From: Paludisphaera soli | GTDB taxonomy: Bacteria > Planctomycetota > Planctomycetia > Isosphaerales > Isosphaeraceae | Assembly (NCBI RefSeq): GCF_011064595.1 | Contig: NZ_JAALJI010000006.1 | Coordinates: forward strand, 124,001 to 188,000 | DNA: 64,000 nucleotides | Direction: 5' to 3' | Part shown: positions 1-8,527 of the stretch, piece by piece | Layout: each line of letters starts with the position of its first letter | Numbering within the stretch: the first letter of the stretch is position 1 | Program-made: the position numbers and the translations under genes | Notes under the pieces: generated by a model | Told to the model about the DNA's origin: nothing | What the model saw: only the letters and a program-made list of their open reading frames with translations | The model's database searches: none

Positions 1-296
1 GGAGATATGGTATCACCCGACCTTGGGCTCGGCTCGCTTCGAGATGATGGACGGAAACGCTCCCATCCCCGCCGATCCGACGTGCGAAGGACGGTTAAGA
101 ACCGTCACGATGAACATCGAGCCGAGCCCCACCGTCGTGCGACGGTCAAGCGGCCCCGCGAGGCGTACGGACCACTGGCCGGTGCGAGCGTCGGATGCGA
201 GGACGGCATCGGAGTGTGCTCTGAAAGTCCGGTCTGGCGACTGCCATCGTTGTGGTCGACCTGGCACCCTTATACTGCGACGGCGAGGCTCTCCCC
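1..296. other. No recognisable gene at window start
   Basis: Several frames stay open here, as expected at this GC content, but the translations are Arg/Pro-rich and show no family motif. One plus-strand frame is open from base 2 to 1009 and could include the tail of a gene that begins outside the window. Nothing in the sequence proves this. Confidence 0.4.
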
Positions 297-599
297 ATGC
301 CCTGGTACGCTCCCAGAGATCCGACGCCTCGCGAGCAGTGCCCCTGCTGTGGCTATGTCACGCTCCCGGAGCGAGGTCGGAGCCTGATCTGCAAGGTCTG
401 CTTTTGGGAGGACGACGCCTTCATCGGCGACCGATTGGACGAGCGTTCGCTCTGCAACAAGATGAGCCTTCGCCAGGGCCGCGCCAACTTCGTCGCATTC
501 GGGGCGTGCGATCGGGAGATGCTCATCCACGTCGCGACGCCGGAGCAACGGTCTCAGTACGCCTGGAAGCCTCTCCCGGCGGATTCGCCCCGCGCGTAA
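297..599 (+). CDS. CPCC-type cysteine-rich small protein
   Basis: This encodes a 100-residue protein. Near the N-terminus are the motif CPCCGY and then a second pair, CKVCFWEDD, together a four-cysteine set that probably binds zinc. It continues with NKMSLRQGRANF. This order is characteristic of the small bacterial Cys_rich_CPCC family, whose members are often found among toxin/immunity-type accessory genes and whose function is not established. I chose the ATG at 297 because the family starts just before the CPCC motif; an earlier in-frame GTG at 252 adds only unremarkable residues. Two further small unknown genes follow on the same strand. The family call rests on motif recognition; the function is unknown. 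Confidence 0.8.
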   Translation: MPWYAPRDPTPREQCPCCGYVTLPERGRSLICKVCFWEDDAFIGDRLDERSLCNKMSLRQGRANFVAFGACDREMLIHVATPEQRSQYAWKPLPADSPRA

Positions 600-682
600 C
601 CCGGCCGCGTCGTGAGCGTCGGCGTCCCGGACAGGCCGGTTCCCGTTCATCCACCACATGCCCGGCGGCCCCGAGGCGATCT

Positions 683-1009
683 ATGGAAGAGCCAGATCTC
701 CTACAAGAGAATCTGCACGCCATCGCGGCAGACCTCCTCTCATTGAAACGGTTCCAGCCCGTCATGCGTCGCATCTTCGCGGTGCCCGCCGGCGTCTGGC
801 AGACGGTCGCCTCCTGCTGCTCCGGGGAGTTCGATTGGCCCGAATCCGCCGCCGAGATCTTCGCCGGCCACGCGGATCAGTTCGTCGTCACCTACCTGCC
901 TTGGCCCGGCTTAACCGAGTGTGATCCTGGCTGTATGGTCGTGTTCGTCCACGGCGCCGAGCTTTGGTCCACCGTCGCCTACTTCAATCGAGCGACCTTG
1001 TCGATGTGA
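683..1009 (+). CDS. Hypothetical small protein
   Basis: This encodes about 108 residues and begins MEEPDLLQENLHAIAAD. It looks helical in the first third and is Trp/Phe-rich later. I recognise no domain, signal peptide or membrane segment. The ATG at 683 has a GAGG sequence about 7 bases upstream. The same frame is open much further upstream, but that part is Arg/Pro-rich and overlaps the CPCC gene, so it was not included. It lies between two other small genes on the same strand. Confidence 0.5.
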   Translation: MEEPDLLQENLHAIAADLLSLKRFQPVMRRIFAVPAGVWQTVASCCSGEFDWPESAAEIFAGHADQFVVTYLPWPGLTECDPGCMVVFVHGAELWSTVAYFNRATLSM

Positions 1010-1044
1010 CCGAGGGCGAACGAGAGGAGATCCGGAGGCCCCGC

Positions 1045-1488
1045 ATGACGCCGCCCCGAGCGATCCGCTGGCGATGGTTCGTCCTGCCCGCCCTGGCCCT
1101 GGCGTTCGTCGCCGCGATGGCCTCGAACTGGACGACGGTCGGCTTCGAGGTGCGCCCCGAGGAGGCGAACGGGACGATCCATCAGCGGTTCGCGATCCCG
1201 GCGACGGCGTTGAGGGTCTCGTTCGTCAGCACGCCGAGGGGCTCCTCCGTGTCCTTCGACGTCGATCGCGAGGGCTTCGAAGCCTGGCGTCGCGGGCACG
1301 GCTTCCGGGTCGTCCCGATCACGGCCGAGCGCCCGGGCGCGGGGTTCACCATCGACCGGGAGGGCGTCGTTCATCCGGACGTCATCCTGACCGAGGGGGT
1401 GGCTTTCCAGGGGGACGGGGAATGCTCCTACTCGGGGTGCTACGACACGCGAACGCGCCGCTGCTACGCCGGCTTCTCCTGCCGTTGA
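1045..1488 (+). CDS. Hypothetical membrane-anchored small protein
   Basis: This encodes about 147 residues. A short basic N-terminus (MTPPRAIRWRW) is followed by one hydrophobic segment (residues 12-30, Ala/Leu/Val-rich), consistent with a signal anchor. The rest is soluble, ending in a Cys-containing tail with four cysteines (GECSYSGCYD, then RRCYAGFSCR) that could form disulfides outside the membrane. I recognise no family. The ATG at 1045 is preceded by a GGAGG sequence. Base composition is like that of its neighbours. Confidence 0.6.
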   Translation: MTPPRAIRWRWFVLPALALAFVAAMASNWTTVGFEVRPEEANGTIHQRFAIPATALRVSFVSTPRGSSVSFDVDREGFEAWRRGHGFRVVPITAERPGAGFTIDREGVVHPDVILTEGVAFQGDGECSYSGCYDTRTRRCYAGFSCR

Positions 1489-1625
1489 GGGTCGGTCGGT
1501 TCTCGCGTGCCGGATCGGGGCTGGAATCTCGCGCGAGGCACGCGACAATGGTCCTGGACGCGCATGAGGTCCCGCGCGGGATCGACTCGGCTCGGATCGG
1601 ACGTCTTCACCAGGAGCGCAGACGG

Positions 1626-2333
1626 ATGAGCATGCTTCAGCAGGCCTGGCGGCTCGGCCTCGGACTCGGGATCGCGCTCGCGGCGGGCGTCGCCTTCGCG
1701 CAGGAAGCGAAGACGACGGAGAAGGCGGCCGACGCGACGAAGGCCGAGGCCAAGGACGAAACCCCCGCGAAGAAGGACGCCGAGCCCAAGAAGCCGAAGC
1801 TGGAGCAGGCGACGTTCGGCGGCGGCTGCTTCTGGTGCACCGAGGCGGTCTTCGAGCGGATCCCGGGCGTGAAGTCGGTCGTCTCAGGCTACTCGGGGGG
1901 CAACGTCGCCAACCCGACGTACGAGATGGTCTCCACCGGCCTCACCGGCCACGCCGAGGTGATCCAGATCACCTACGACGCGAACGTCGTCCCGTTCGAC
2001 AAGCTCCTCGACTACTTCTGGATCGCCCACGACCCGACCACCGTCGACGCCCAGGGCCCCGACCACGGCCCCCAGTACCGCTCGATCATCCTCTACCACA
2101 ATGACGACCAGAAGCGCCTCGCCGAGGAGGCCAAGAAGACCCTGAACGCCAGCCGCGGCCGCAAGTCGCCGATCGTCACCCAGATCGTCCCTTTCGAGGC
2201 CTTCTTCCCCGCCGAGGAGTACCACCAGGACTTCGCCCGCAACAACCCCTACCACGGCTACATCGAGACGTACCTGCCTTCCAAGATGTCCAAGCTCAAG
2301 GCCAAGCTGAAGGCGGAGGCGGCCAAGAAGTGA
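1626..2333 (+). CDS. msrA: Peptide-methionine (S)-S-oxide reductase MsrA, secreted form
   Basis: MsrA reduces S-methionine sulfoxide in oxidised proteins back to methionine. The catalytic signature GGGCFWCTEAVF carries the nucleophilic Cys. Downstream family blocks VVSGYSGG, NPTYEMVSTGLTGHAE, DYFWIAHDPT and YHQDF are all present. Unlike cytoplasmic MsrA, this 235-residue protein has a signal peptide (LGLGLGIALAAGVAFA, cut near residue 25) and then a Lys/Glu/Ala-rich linker of about 35 residues before the catalytic domain, so it probably repairs proteins outside the cytoplasm. The ATG at 1626 follows an AGGAG-type ribosome site. No msrB lies nearby. Confidence 0.96.
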   Translation: MSMLQQAWRLGLGLGIALAAGVAFAQEAKTTEKAADATKAEAKDETPAKKDAEPKKPKLEQATFGGGCFWCTEAVFERIPGVKSVVSGYSGGNVANPTYEMVSTGLTGHAEVIQITYDANVVPFDKLLDYFWIAHDPTTVDAQGPDHGPQYRSIILYHNDDQKRLAEEAKKTLNASRGRKSPIVTQIVPFEAFFPAEEYHQDFARNNPYHGYIETYLPSKMSKLKAKLKAEAAKK

Positions 2334-2421
2334 CTCGGGTTGCATGCAGAACCTCGCCTAGGGGGCAAAGCCCATTCAAGGCGAGAGGAGTGACTGCAAC
2401 GCGTGAGTGGAAGCAGGTGCC

Positions 2422-3315
2422 ATGCCCATGCAATTCGGTCAGGAGTTCTCATTCAACGGCGAAGTCGTCGGCTGCTTCTTCGACGAACGCGCGCCGCTTT
2501 CGCCCGGCCCGCGTCGTTACGAACCCTATCGATCGAACGGCCATTTCGAGATGCACCGGGCTTTGGACGAGGGCGAAACTCCACGCTGCCGCTACGTCCG
2601 GGACGGCGAACGCGTCGAGTTCACCGTGAACTCCTCGCCCCGGTACGGCGTCCTGGAACTTGCCGACTTCGCCTATTTTCCGCCGGGCCATCCGGGCGAA
2701 CCATCGACGTGGGAGCATCCCGCCCCGCGTCCGCTCGCCTCCCGAAAGCGAGGCAAGGATTATCGCCGAAGATATCCCGGAGCGGACGACGGAGCGGCCC
2801 GCCCGCCCCGCCAACCCTCGGACGTCGCGCTCGCCGGCTTCCGGCTCGATCCTGGCTCTGAACGGGCGGACCTCTACGCCGTGGTGAGGTTCTTCGCGGA
2901 CGGTGAAGACCGCCCGATCCTCGTCGACGGCCGTCTCGCCTTCGTGACCGAGCCTGAACGCGTCCGCAACGTGCTGGATCGGTGCGACCCCGAGGTTCGC
3001 TCGATCGCGAAGAACCCGGGGCGCATCGCCGTCGAGTGCGACGTCGCCGGCTCGCTCTATCGAATCCAGTGCGAGGACGGCGACGAGGACGCCATGGTCG
3101 CCGACAGCCTCTTCGCACTGCTCGACCTCCTCCGCGGCGCCGGCGTGGATCGGCCCGCCGGGCCGTGGAGCCGCCTCGGCTCGTTCGTCGACGACGCGGC
3201 CAGTCGCGGCGAGTTCCGCTCGTGGTTCGACAGTCACCGCACCCCTCGTCGCGACGTCCTCGATGCCGTCGCCTGGTGCGTCGGCAAGGTCGCGATGCTT
3301 ACGCGGTTCTACTGA
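2422..3315 (+). CDS. Hypothetical protein, possibly a two-part fusion
   Basis: This encodes about 297 residues with no recognised domain. The N-terminal part (about residues 1-95, starting MPMQFGQEFSFNGEVVG) and the C-terminal part (about 130-297, from DVALAGFRLDPGS) both read like folded protein. Between them is a stretch rich in Arg, Pro and Lys (about 95-130) that does not. ATG codons occur at 2422 and 2428; a GTG at 2407 is also in frame. Either this is a two-domain protein with a linker, or two small genes were joined. It contains no signal peptide. It is followed 60 bases later by the YkgJ-type gene. Confidence 0.6.
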   Translation: MPMQFGQEFSFNGEVVGCFFDERAPLSPGPRRYEPYRSNGHFEMHRALDEGETPRCRYVRDGERVEFTVNSSPRYGVLELADFAYFPPGHPGEPSTWEHPAPRPLASRKRGKDYRRRYPGADDGAARPPRQPSDVALAGFRLDPGSERADLYAVVRFFADGEDRPILVDGRLAFVTEPERVRNVLDRCDPEVRSIAKNPGRIAVECDVAGSLYRIQCEDGDEDAMVADSLFALLDLLRGAGVDRPAGPWSRLGSFVDDAASRGEFRSWFDSHRTPRRDVLDAVAWCVGKVAMLTRFY

Positions 3316-3375
3316 GGAAATTCGAGCGGCGAGGGTTCCGGTCCGGTCGCGGCTTTCACGTCCTTGGAGGCTCTC

Positions 3376-4185
3376 ATGGCCGAACGTTACGAGGCGAGGC
3401 CGGCGGCCGATGTCGAGGCGGTGGAGGTCGTGCTGGACGCCGGGGCGTGGGAGCTTCGCGGGGCGCTCGGGGTGCCGACGGGGCCGACGACGCTCTCGGA
3501 CCTGCTGCCGGCGGCGCGGGCGATCGCGGACGCGGTGGTGGGCGAGACCTCGGCGGCGGTCGAGGGCCTCGGCGCATGCGTCTCGTGCGGGCCGGGCTGC
3601 GGGGCCTGCTGCCGGATGCTGGTGAACGTCTCCGAGGTCGAGGCCCGCCGGCTCCGCCAGGTCGTCCATGACCTGCCCGAGCCGCGCCGGGGCGAGATCC
3701 TGGCCCGGTTCGCCGCCGCCCTCCGCCGCCTGGACGCCGCCGGGCTCATGCCGGCGCTCCGACGCGCCGGAGGGCTCACGCCGGCGCAGGTCGACGCCCT
3801 CACCGGCGCGTACTTCGGGCTGAAGATCCCCTGCCCGTTCCTCGAAGCCGAGTCGTGCTCGATCTACGAGGAACGCCCCGTCACCTGCCGCGAGTACCTC
3901 GTCACGTCCGACCCGAAGCATTGCGCCGAGGGCTCGGCCGCCGACGTCGTCCGCATCCAGCTCCCGCTCAAGACCTTCAACGCCCTGGCCCGCTGGGACG
4001 TGCCGCCGGCCGAGCACTTCCTGGAGCGGTTCGTCCCCCTGATCCTCGCCCTCGAATGGGCCGAGGCCCATCCCCACGACCCCCCGGCGCGCCCGGGGGT
4101 CGAACTTTTCCGCGAGTTCATCGGTCTGCTCAAGGAGCAGATGGGCCCGCCGGGCGGGGGGCCAGCTCCGGGAGCGACCGCGTGA
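3376..4185 (+). CDS. YkgJ-family cysteine cluster protein
   Basis: This encodes 269 residues. A cysteine cluster is spread over the protein: CVSCGPGCGACC in the first third, then CPFLEAESCSIYEERPVTCREY and a later Cys at PKHC. This is the YkgJ/UPF0153 arrangement, thought to bind a metal ion or an Fe-S cluster; the biochemical role of the family is uncertain. The N-terminal 70 residues before the cluster are extra helical sequence. The ATG at 3376 follows a GGAGG sequence. The stop codon overlaps the start of the macro-domain gene (TGATG at 4183-4187), so the two are probably translated together. Confidence 0.88.
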   Translation: MAERYEARPAADVEAVEVVLDAGAWELRGALGVPTGPTTLSDLLPAARAIADAVVGETSAAVEGLGACVSCGPGCGACCRMLVNVSEVEARRLRQVVHDLPEPRRGEILARFAAALRRLDAAGLMPALRRAGGLTPAQVDALTGAYFGLKIPCPFLEAESCSIYEERPVTCREYLVTSDPKHCAEGSAADVVRIQLPLKTFNALARWDVPPAEHFLERFVPLILALEWAEAHPHDPPARPGVELFREFIGLLKEQMGPPGGGPAPGATA

Positions 4186-4661
4186 TGACCACGATCCGAT
4201 ACCTGCAAGGCGACGCCACGCGGCCCCAGGCGAAGGGGAACAAGCTCATCGCCCACGTCTGCAACGACCTCGGCGGCTGGGGCAAGGGCTTCGTCCTGGC
4301 GATCTCGAATCGCTGGCCAGGGCCGGAAGAGGCCTACCGGGGCTGGCATCGACATCGCGCGCAGAACGACTTCGCCCTCGGCGCCGTCCAGGTGGTCGCG
4401 GTCGAGCCCTACGTCTGGGTCGCCAACATGGTCGCCCAGCGCGGCACGAAGACCGGCTCGAACGGCCCGCCGATCCGCTACGACGCCTTGCAGGCCTGCC
4501 TGCGACGGCTCGCCGTGGAGGCGGCGGCGCTGAAGGCGAGCGTGCACATGCCCCGGATCGGGTGCGGCCTGGCCGGCGGCTCCTGGGAGCGAGTGGAGCC
4601 GATCGTCGCCGAGGAGCTGGTCGCGAAGGGGGTCGACGTCACGGTCTACGACTTCGATTGA
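4185..4661 (+). CDS. Macro-domain (ADP-ribose-binding) protein, TARG1-like
   Basis: This encodes a 158-residue stand-alone macro domain. The ADP-ribose-binding blocks are visible: GDATRPQAKGNKLIAHVCND at the N-terminus, then WGKGFVLAIS and, near the C-terminus, MPRIGCGLAGGSWERVEPI, ending VTVYDFD. The C-terminal block closely resembles human TARG1/OARD1, which removes ADP-ribose from proteins. The catalytic Asp after GCGL in TARG1 is Ala here, so it may bind rather than cleave (inference from recalled alignment). Its ATG overlaps the stop of the YkgJ-type gene by one base, and its 3' end overlaps the convergent protease gene by 23 bases. Confidence 0.9.
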   Translation: MTTIRYLQGDATRPQAKGNKLIAHVCNDLGGWGKGFVLAISNRWPGPEEAYRGWHRHRAQNDFALGAVQVVAVEPYVWVANMVAQRGTKTGSNGPPIRYDALQACLRRLAVEAAALKASVHMPRIGCGLAGGSWERVEPIVAEELVAKGVDVTVYDFD

Positions 4662-6213
4662 GCCGCCAGTCGACCTTCCCCCGATAGCCCATCGTCTCGT
4701 CGACCAGTCCGAAGAGGCCCGGGTCGTAGGTCTGCAGGGCCTCGCGGGTCGCGATCGGCGCGGGGGCGTCGGCCGGGGCGGGGACCTGGCCCTGGGCGTC
4801 GAAGTAGGCCAGGACGCCCTCGACCCAGTAGGCGTCTCGGTCCCGCGCGGCGGCCGTCCCCCGCCATTTGCCGGCGGCGGTCGCGGCCTCGAACAGGGAC
4901 TTGAGGCGCGCGTCGAAACTCGCGTCCAGCCGCTTCACGCGCAGCTCGTACTGCTGCACGTCGCGGTCGTTCGGGTCGCGCCCGGGGACGGCCGGCCGTC
5001 GGCCGGGGCCGCGCAGGATGGCCCCGGCGAAGGCCCGGACGACCTGATCGCCGCCGGTCCTCGGGGCCGTCGGGTCGCCCAGCACGTTCTCCTCGCCGAC
5101 GACCATCAGGCCCAGGCCAGGCGCGTATTCAAGATGGCGCGAGAGCGCGTCGACGTCCTTGCCCTTCAGATCGCCCCATTCGGGGAGGCCGGCGATCGAC
5201 TCCTCGGGGCCCAGGACGATGAGCCGGAGCCCCTCGTCGATCAGGGCTTTCAGGACGTCGTGGCGGTAGGCGAACATCTTGCGGATCACGTCGTTGGCCC
5301 GCAGCATCGCCCGGTCGCTGGCGCCCCGGCCGAGGACGGGGAAGCTCCGCGCCCAGGTGGCCTTCTTGTAGTGGGCGTCGAACCCGGATCGGGCCGGCGG
5401 CGGCTCGACGTTCGGCAGGGTTTGCAGCCAGGAGTAGCGCCAGTCCTGCTCGGGCGCGAGCTTGAACGCGGAGCGGGCCAGCTCGTAGCCGTCGGGGTCG
5501 TAGGCCTTGAGCTGCTCGCGCGTGCCGACGGGGCCGTGGTTCCAGTTGTTGACGCGGTTGCAGTCGAAGTACGCCTGGACGACCTCGGCCCAGTACTCGG
5601 CCGGGTTTCCGGCGGCGTAGGCGTCGCGGTAGAGCCCCCTGTCGATCGCGGCGCAGTAGGTGGAGCGGAGGCGGCCCTTCCAGTCGGGCTCGACGGCGGC
5701 CAGGGTCGAGTCGATGGTGTGGGCGAACTCGTGCACGGCGATGCTCTCGTCGTCGTAGCGGTCGAGCGGCAGGCTGAGGAGGTTCTCCTCGCCGAAGCTC
5801 GTCGGCCGGCCGCCGGTCCCGCGCACGCGCTCGTTGACGAAGGCCGGGTCGGGGTGGCGGCGGTATTCGGGCATGTCGGTGTAGACCTGGTCCTTGCCGA
5901 TGACGACCAGGTACATCCCCCGCTCGGCCATCGCTCGGATCAGGTCGGGCCGGCCGGCGAGCATCCGGGAGACGATCTCGCGGGTGCGGACGAGGGCCCG
6001 GTCGTCGACCTCGGCCGAGGCGGCGACCGGCAGCCCGCCGACGTCCAGATGCTTGGCGTAGAAGCCGCGGGCCGCCTCGCGGTCGGGCTCGGCCACGAGG
6101 GCGAAGAACGATTCCGGGGGGGCGGCCGCCTGCGCGCGGGACGAGCCCGGCGCGACCGTCAGGGCCGCCAGCCCGAAGCAGGCCGCGATCGTCCGCCTTG
6201 CCGCCTGTCGCAT
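4639..6213 (-). CDS. Secreted zinc-metalloprotease-like protein with duplicated domain
   Basis: This encodes 524 residues with an N-terminal signal peptide (RRTIAACFGLAALTVAPG). The first half has a protease-like zinc site, VHEFAHTID (HExxH), and downstream Glu-containing helices (NPAEYWAEVVQAYFD) that may supply the third ligand. The second half repeats the fold: REIVSRMLAGRPDLIRAMAE aligns with NDVIRKMFAYRHDVLKALID, and GEENLL with GEENVL. At the HExxH position the second half reads VVRAFAGAI, so this copy lacks the zinc site. The second half also repeats the Tyr-Trp-containing motif (DAYWVEGVLAYFDAQ). The start at 6213 gives the best signal peptide; the frame is open further upstream. The substrate is unknown. 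Confidence 0.75.
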   Translation of the reverse strand: MRQAARRTIAACFGLAALTVAPGSSRAQAAAPPESFFALVAEPDREAARGFYAKHLDVGGLPVAASAEVDDRALVRTREIVSRMLAGRPDLIRAMAERGMYLVVIGKDQVYTDMPEYRRHPDPAFVNERVRGTGGRPTSFGEENLLSLPLDRYDDESIAVHEFAHTIDSTLAAVEPDWKGRLRSTYCAAIDRGLYRDAYAAGNPAEYWAEVVQAYFDCNRVNNWNHGPVGTREQLKAYDPDGYELARSAFKLAPEQDWRYSWLQTLPNVEPPPARSGFDAHYKKATWARSFPVLGRGASDRAMLRANDVIRKMFAYRHDVLKALIDEGLRLIVLGPEESIAGLPEWGDLKGKDVDALSRHLEYAPGLGLMVVGEENVLGDPTAPRTGGDQVVRAFAGAILRGPGRRPAVPGRDPNDRDVQQYELRVKRLDASFDARLKSLFEAATAAGKWRGTAAARDRDAYWVEGVLAYFDAQGQVPAPADAPAPIATREALQTYDPGLFGLVDETMGYRGKVDWRLNRSRRP

Positions 6214-6359
6214 CGCAGCCCCCCTCGCCTTCGTCGGACGCCCGGCCGCGGCGGCCCTTGGATCGCCGGCCCCGGGCTGGTATGTTAGGACCGTCCCGCG
6301 AGGCGGCCCCGCCGCGTCGTATTGTACGCATTCTTTGAGCAACATCGAAGGACGTCCTC

Positions 6360-7367
6360 ATGATTCGGGTCGGGATCGTCGGGCTGGGTTTCATGGGCCG
6401 GATGCACTACCGCTGCTGGAAGTCGCAGCCGGGGGCGACGATCACGGCCATCTGCGAGGCGAACCCGAAGGTCCTGGCCGACGCCGGCGGGGCCCCCAAG
6501 GGGAACGTCCAGGGCGCGGCCGACCACATCGACCTGACGGGCATCCAGACGTTCACCGACTTCGACGCGATGCTCGCCTCGGGCGAGGTCGACGCCATCT
6601 CGATCACCCTGCCGACGTTCGTCCACCCGGACACCACGATCAAGGCGCTGAAGGCGGGCGTGCACGTCCTCTGCGAGAAGCCGATGGCGCTCAACCCGGC
6701 CGAGTGCGACCGGATGGTCGCCGCGGCCGAGGAGACGGGCAAGATCCTCCAGATCGGCCACTGCATCCGGTTCTGGCCCGAGTACGTCGCGGCCCGCGAC
6801 CTGGTGAACTCGGGCGAGCTTGGCAAGCCGATCGCCGCCACCTTCCGCCGGTTCTCGACGGCCCCGAACTGGAGCCCGGACAACTGGTTCGCCGACGAGT
6901 CGCGCTCGGGCGGCCAGCCGCTCGACCTGCACATCCACGACACGGACTACGTCCATTACCTGTTCGGCCTGCCCGCCGCCGTGTCGAGCATCGCCGACCC
7001 GCCGCTGGCCTACATCTCCAGCCAGTACTTCTACCCCGGCGGCCCGGCCGTCGTGGCCGAGAGCACCTGGCGGATGGCGCCGACCTTCGGCTTCGAGATG
7101 AGCTTCAACATCGTGCTGGAGAAGGCCACCATCGTCTTCGACTGCACCCGCACCCCGGCCTTCCGCGTCTGCCCCGCCGAGGGCGAGGCCTACACCCCCG
7201 AACTCCCCCCCGGCGACGGCTACACGCGCGAGATCGACCACTTCGCCCGCGCCGTGGCCGGCGAGACCCTCGAACCCGTCGTCACCCCCTTCCAGTCCCG
7301 CGAGACCGTCCGCCTCGTCCTCGCCGAGAAGGAATCCGCCCGCGAAGGCCGCCGCGTCGACCTCTGA
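6360..7367 (+). CDS. Gfo/Idh/MocA-family oxidoreductase
   Basis: This encodes a 335-residue NAD(P)-dependent sugar or cyclitol dehydrogenase. The Rossmann fingerprint GIVGLGFMGRMHY is at the N-terminus, the family motif CEKPMALNPAEC around residue 105 carries the conserved Lys, and HIHDTDY further on supplies the catalytic His. The C-terminal half is the alpha/beta substrate domain. It has no signal peptide or Tat motif, so it is cytoplasmic. The ATG at 6360 is unambiguous and lies about 150 bases from the divergent protease start at 6213. Planctomycetes carry many paralogues and the exact substrate cannot be read from the sequence. Confidence 0.93.
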   Translation: MIRVGIVGLGFMGRMHYRCWKSQPGATITAICEANPKVLADAGGAPKGNVQGAADHIDLTGIQTFTDFDAMLASGEVDAISITLPTFVHPDTTIKALKAGVHVLCEKPMALNPAECDRMVAAAEETGKILQIGHCIRFWPEYVAARDLVNSGELGKPIAATFRRFSTAPNWSPDNWFADESRSGGQPLDLHIHDTDYVHYLFGLPAAVSSIADPPLAYISSQYFYPGGPAVVAESTWRMAPTFGFEMSFNIVLEKATIVFDCTRTPAFRVCPAEGEAYTPELPPGDGYTREIDHFARAVAGETLEPVVTPFQSRETVRLVLAEKESAREGRRVDL

Positions 7368-7389
7368 CGCGACCCGCCGGCACGCCGAT

Positions 7390-7413
7390 TGACCCGCCGG
7401 CCAGGGCGGGTCA
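7390..7413. terminator. Hairpin after oxidoreductase gene
   Basis: A perfect 9-bp stem (TGACCCGCC / GGCGGGTCA) with a 6-base loop sits 22 bases after the oxidoreductase stop. There is no T-tract, so it may protect the mRNA 3' end or act weakly as a terminator. Confidence 0.35.
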
Positions 7414-7473
7414 TACTTCGATCCGATGGTTGCGATGCGTCCCCCCGGTCGGGTTGCGCGGAGGCCGACGATC

Positions 7474-8061
7474 ATGGGCCAGGTCACGCAGGCGTCGGAA
7501 GCCGAAGTCGTCGGACCTCGCGAGACGCGGGACCTCGCCCGGCGCGGCCTCCGCGTCCTGGAGGAATCGGGCCGGTTCGTGATCGAGCCGGCCCCGCTCG
7601 AGATCCCGCGCACGGCCTTGCAACTGGCGACCACGACGGGTGCCTTCCTCGTGATGGGGGCGGTGTTCGAGGGCTCGTTCGCGGCCCCGTCGCTCGTCGC
7701 GGCGGCCCTCTTCGTCCCGGGGATCCTGGCGCTGGAGTACGCCGTCTCGCGGTGCGACGCGTCGCGCGGCCCTCTACTCGTCGTGGATCAGGAGCGAGGC
7801 TCGATCGAGATCCCTCGGTCCGGGGACGCGTTCGCGATCGCCGACGTCGAGTCCGTGACGCTCCGTCGCGGATCTCATGGGGGGCCCGACGGGTTGGTGG
7901 ATCTGGACCGGCTCGGCCTCCTGGCGCGTCGCGGCGGAGCGCTTGCGGACGTCCCGGTCGCCTGGAGTCGAGACGTCGATCAGGGCGGGGAGGTGGCCGC
8001 TCGCCTGGCCGACGCGCTGAATCGGCCGCTGCTGCTGCTCACGACCGGCGACGGGTCGTGA
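7474..8061 (+). CDS. Hypothetical membrane protein
   Basis: This encodes about 195 residues. After a soluble N-terminal 50 residues there is a hydrophobic hairpin (about 55-100: TALQLATTTGAFLVMGAV, then VAAALFVPGILALEYAV), followed by a C-terminal soluble region that looks beta-rich (PLLVVDQERGSIEIPRSG). The architecture is like that of small bacterial PH-like or DUF membrane proteins, but I recognise no specific family. An in-frame ATG lies further upstream at 7426; the ATG at 7474 was chosen as the start closer to the predicted fold. The next gene is 43 bases downstream and is also a small membrane protein. Confidence 0.6.
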   Translation: MGQVTQASEAEVVGPRETRDLARRGLRVLEESGRFVIEPAPLEIPRTALQLATTTGAFLVMGAVFEGSFAAPSLVAAALFVPGILALEYAVSRCDASRGPLLVVDQERGSIEIPRSGDAFAIADVESVTLRRGSHGGPDGLVDLDRLGLLARRGGALADVPVAWSRDVDQGGEVAARLADALNRPLLLLTTGDGS

Positions 8062-8104
8062 AGACGTCGCGGTGCCGTGGAGGCCTAAACGCAAGGAAGC
8101 GCCC

Positions 8105-8527
8105 ATGCTTCGAGGCCCGTTCGGTTGCCTGGGGGCGTTCCTGATCGGCGTCACGCTGACGGTCGTCTTCCTCCCCCTGGCGTTCCTCGTCGGCTATCCC
8201 GCGCTTGCGGCCCTGGGCCTCTGGTATCTGGCCCGAGGCGTCCTCGGCCGCCTGGAGCGGCCCGGAGAGGTGGCGTCGATCTGGACCGCCTACCTGGGAC
8301 TCATCCTGATCCTGCACGGGATCGTCCTCGGTTTCGACACCCCCCTGGCCGGCGCGCCGCCGACCCCCGAGGAGAAGCGGTTCGGCGCCCGCCGCCGTCT
8401 CGGGCGTGGCGCTGGGCAGGGGCCGCCCGGCGCGGACGCCTCCGCCCCCCTCTTGATTCTCCGGAATCCATGCCGCACCCTCGATTCCTTCGGTGTTGAA
8501 CATCGCGGGACGAGGGGTCGACGATGA
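8105..8527 (+). CDS. Hypothetical small membrane protein
   Basis: This encodes about 140 residues. Three hydrophobic stretches can be seen in the first 80 residues (FGCLGAFLIGVTLTVVFLPL, LVGYPALAALGLWYLA and WTAYLGLILILHGIVLG). The C-terminal 55 residues are Arg/Gly/Pro-rich and look unstructured. The stop overlaps the next ATG as ATGA at 8524-8527, so translation of the ceramidase-like gene may be coupled to it. The tail composition leaves some doubt that the protein really extends to this stop. Confidence 0.5.
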   Translation: MLRGPFGCLGAFLIGVTLTVVFLPLAFLVGYPALAALGLWYLARGVLGRLERPGEVASIWTAYLGLILILHGIVLGFDTPLAGAPPTPEEKRFGARRRLGRGAGQGPPGADASAPLLILRNPCRTLDSFGVEHRGTRGRR

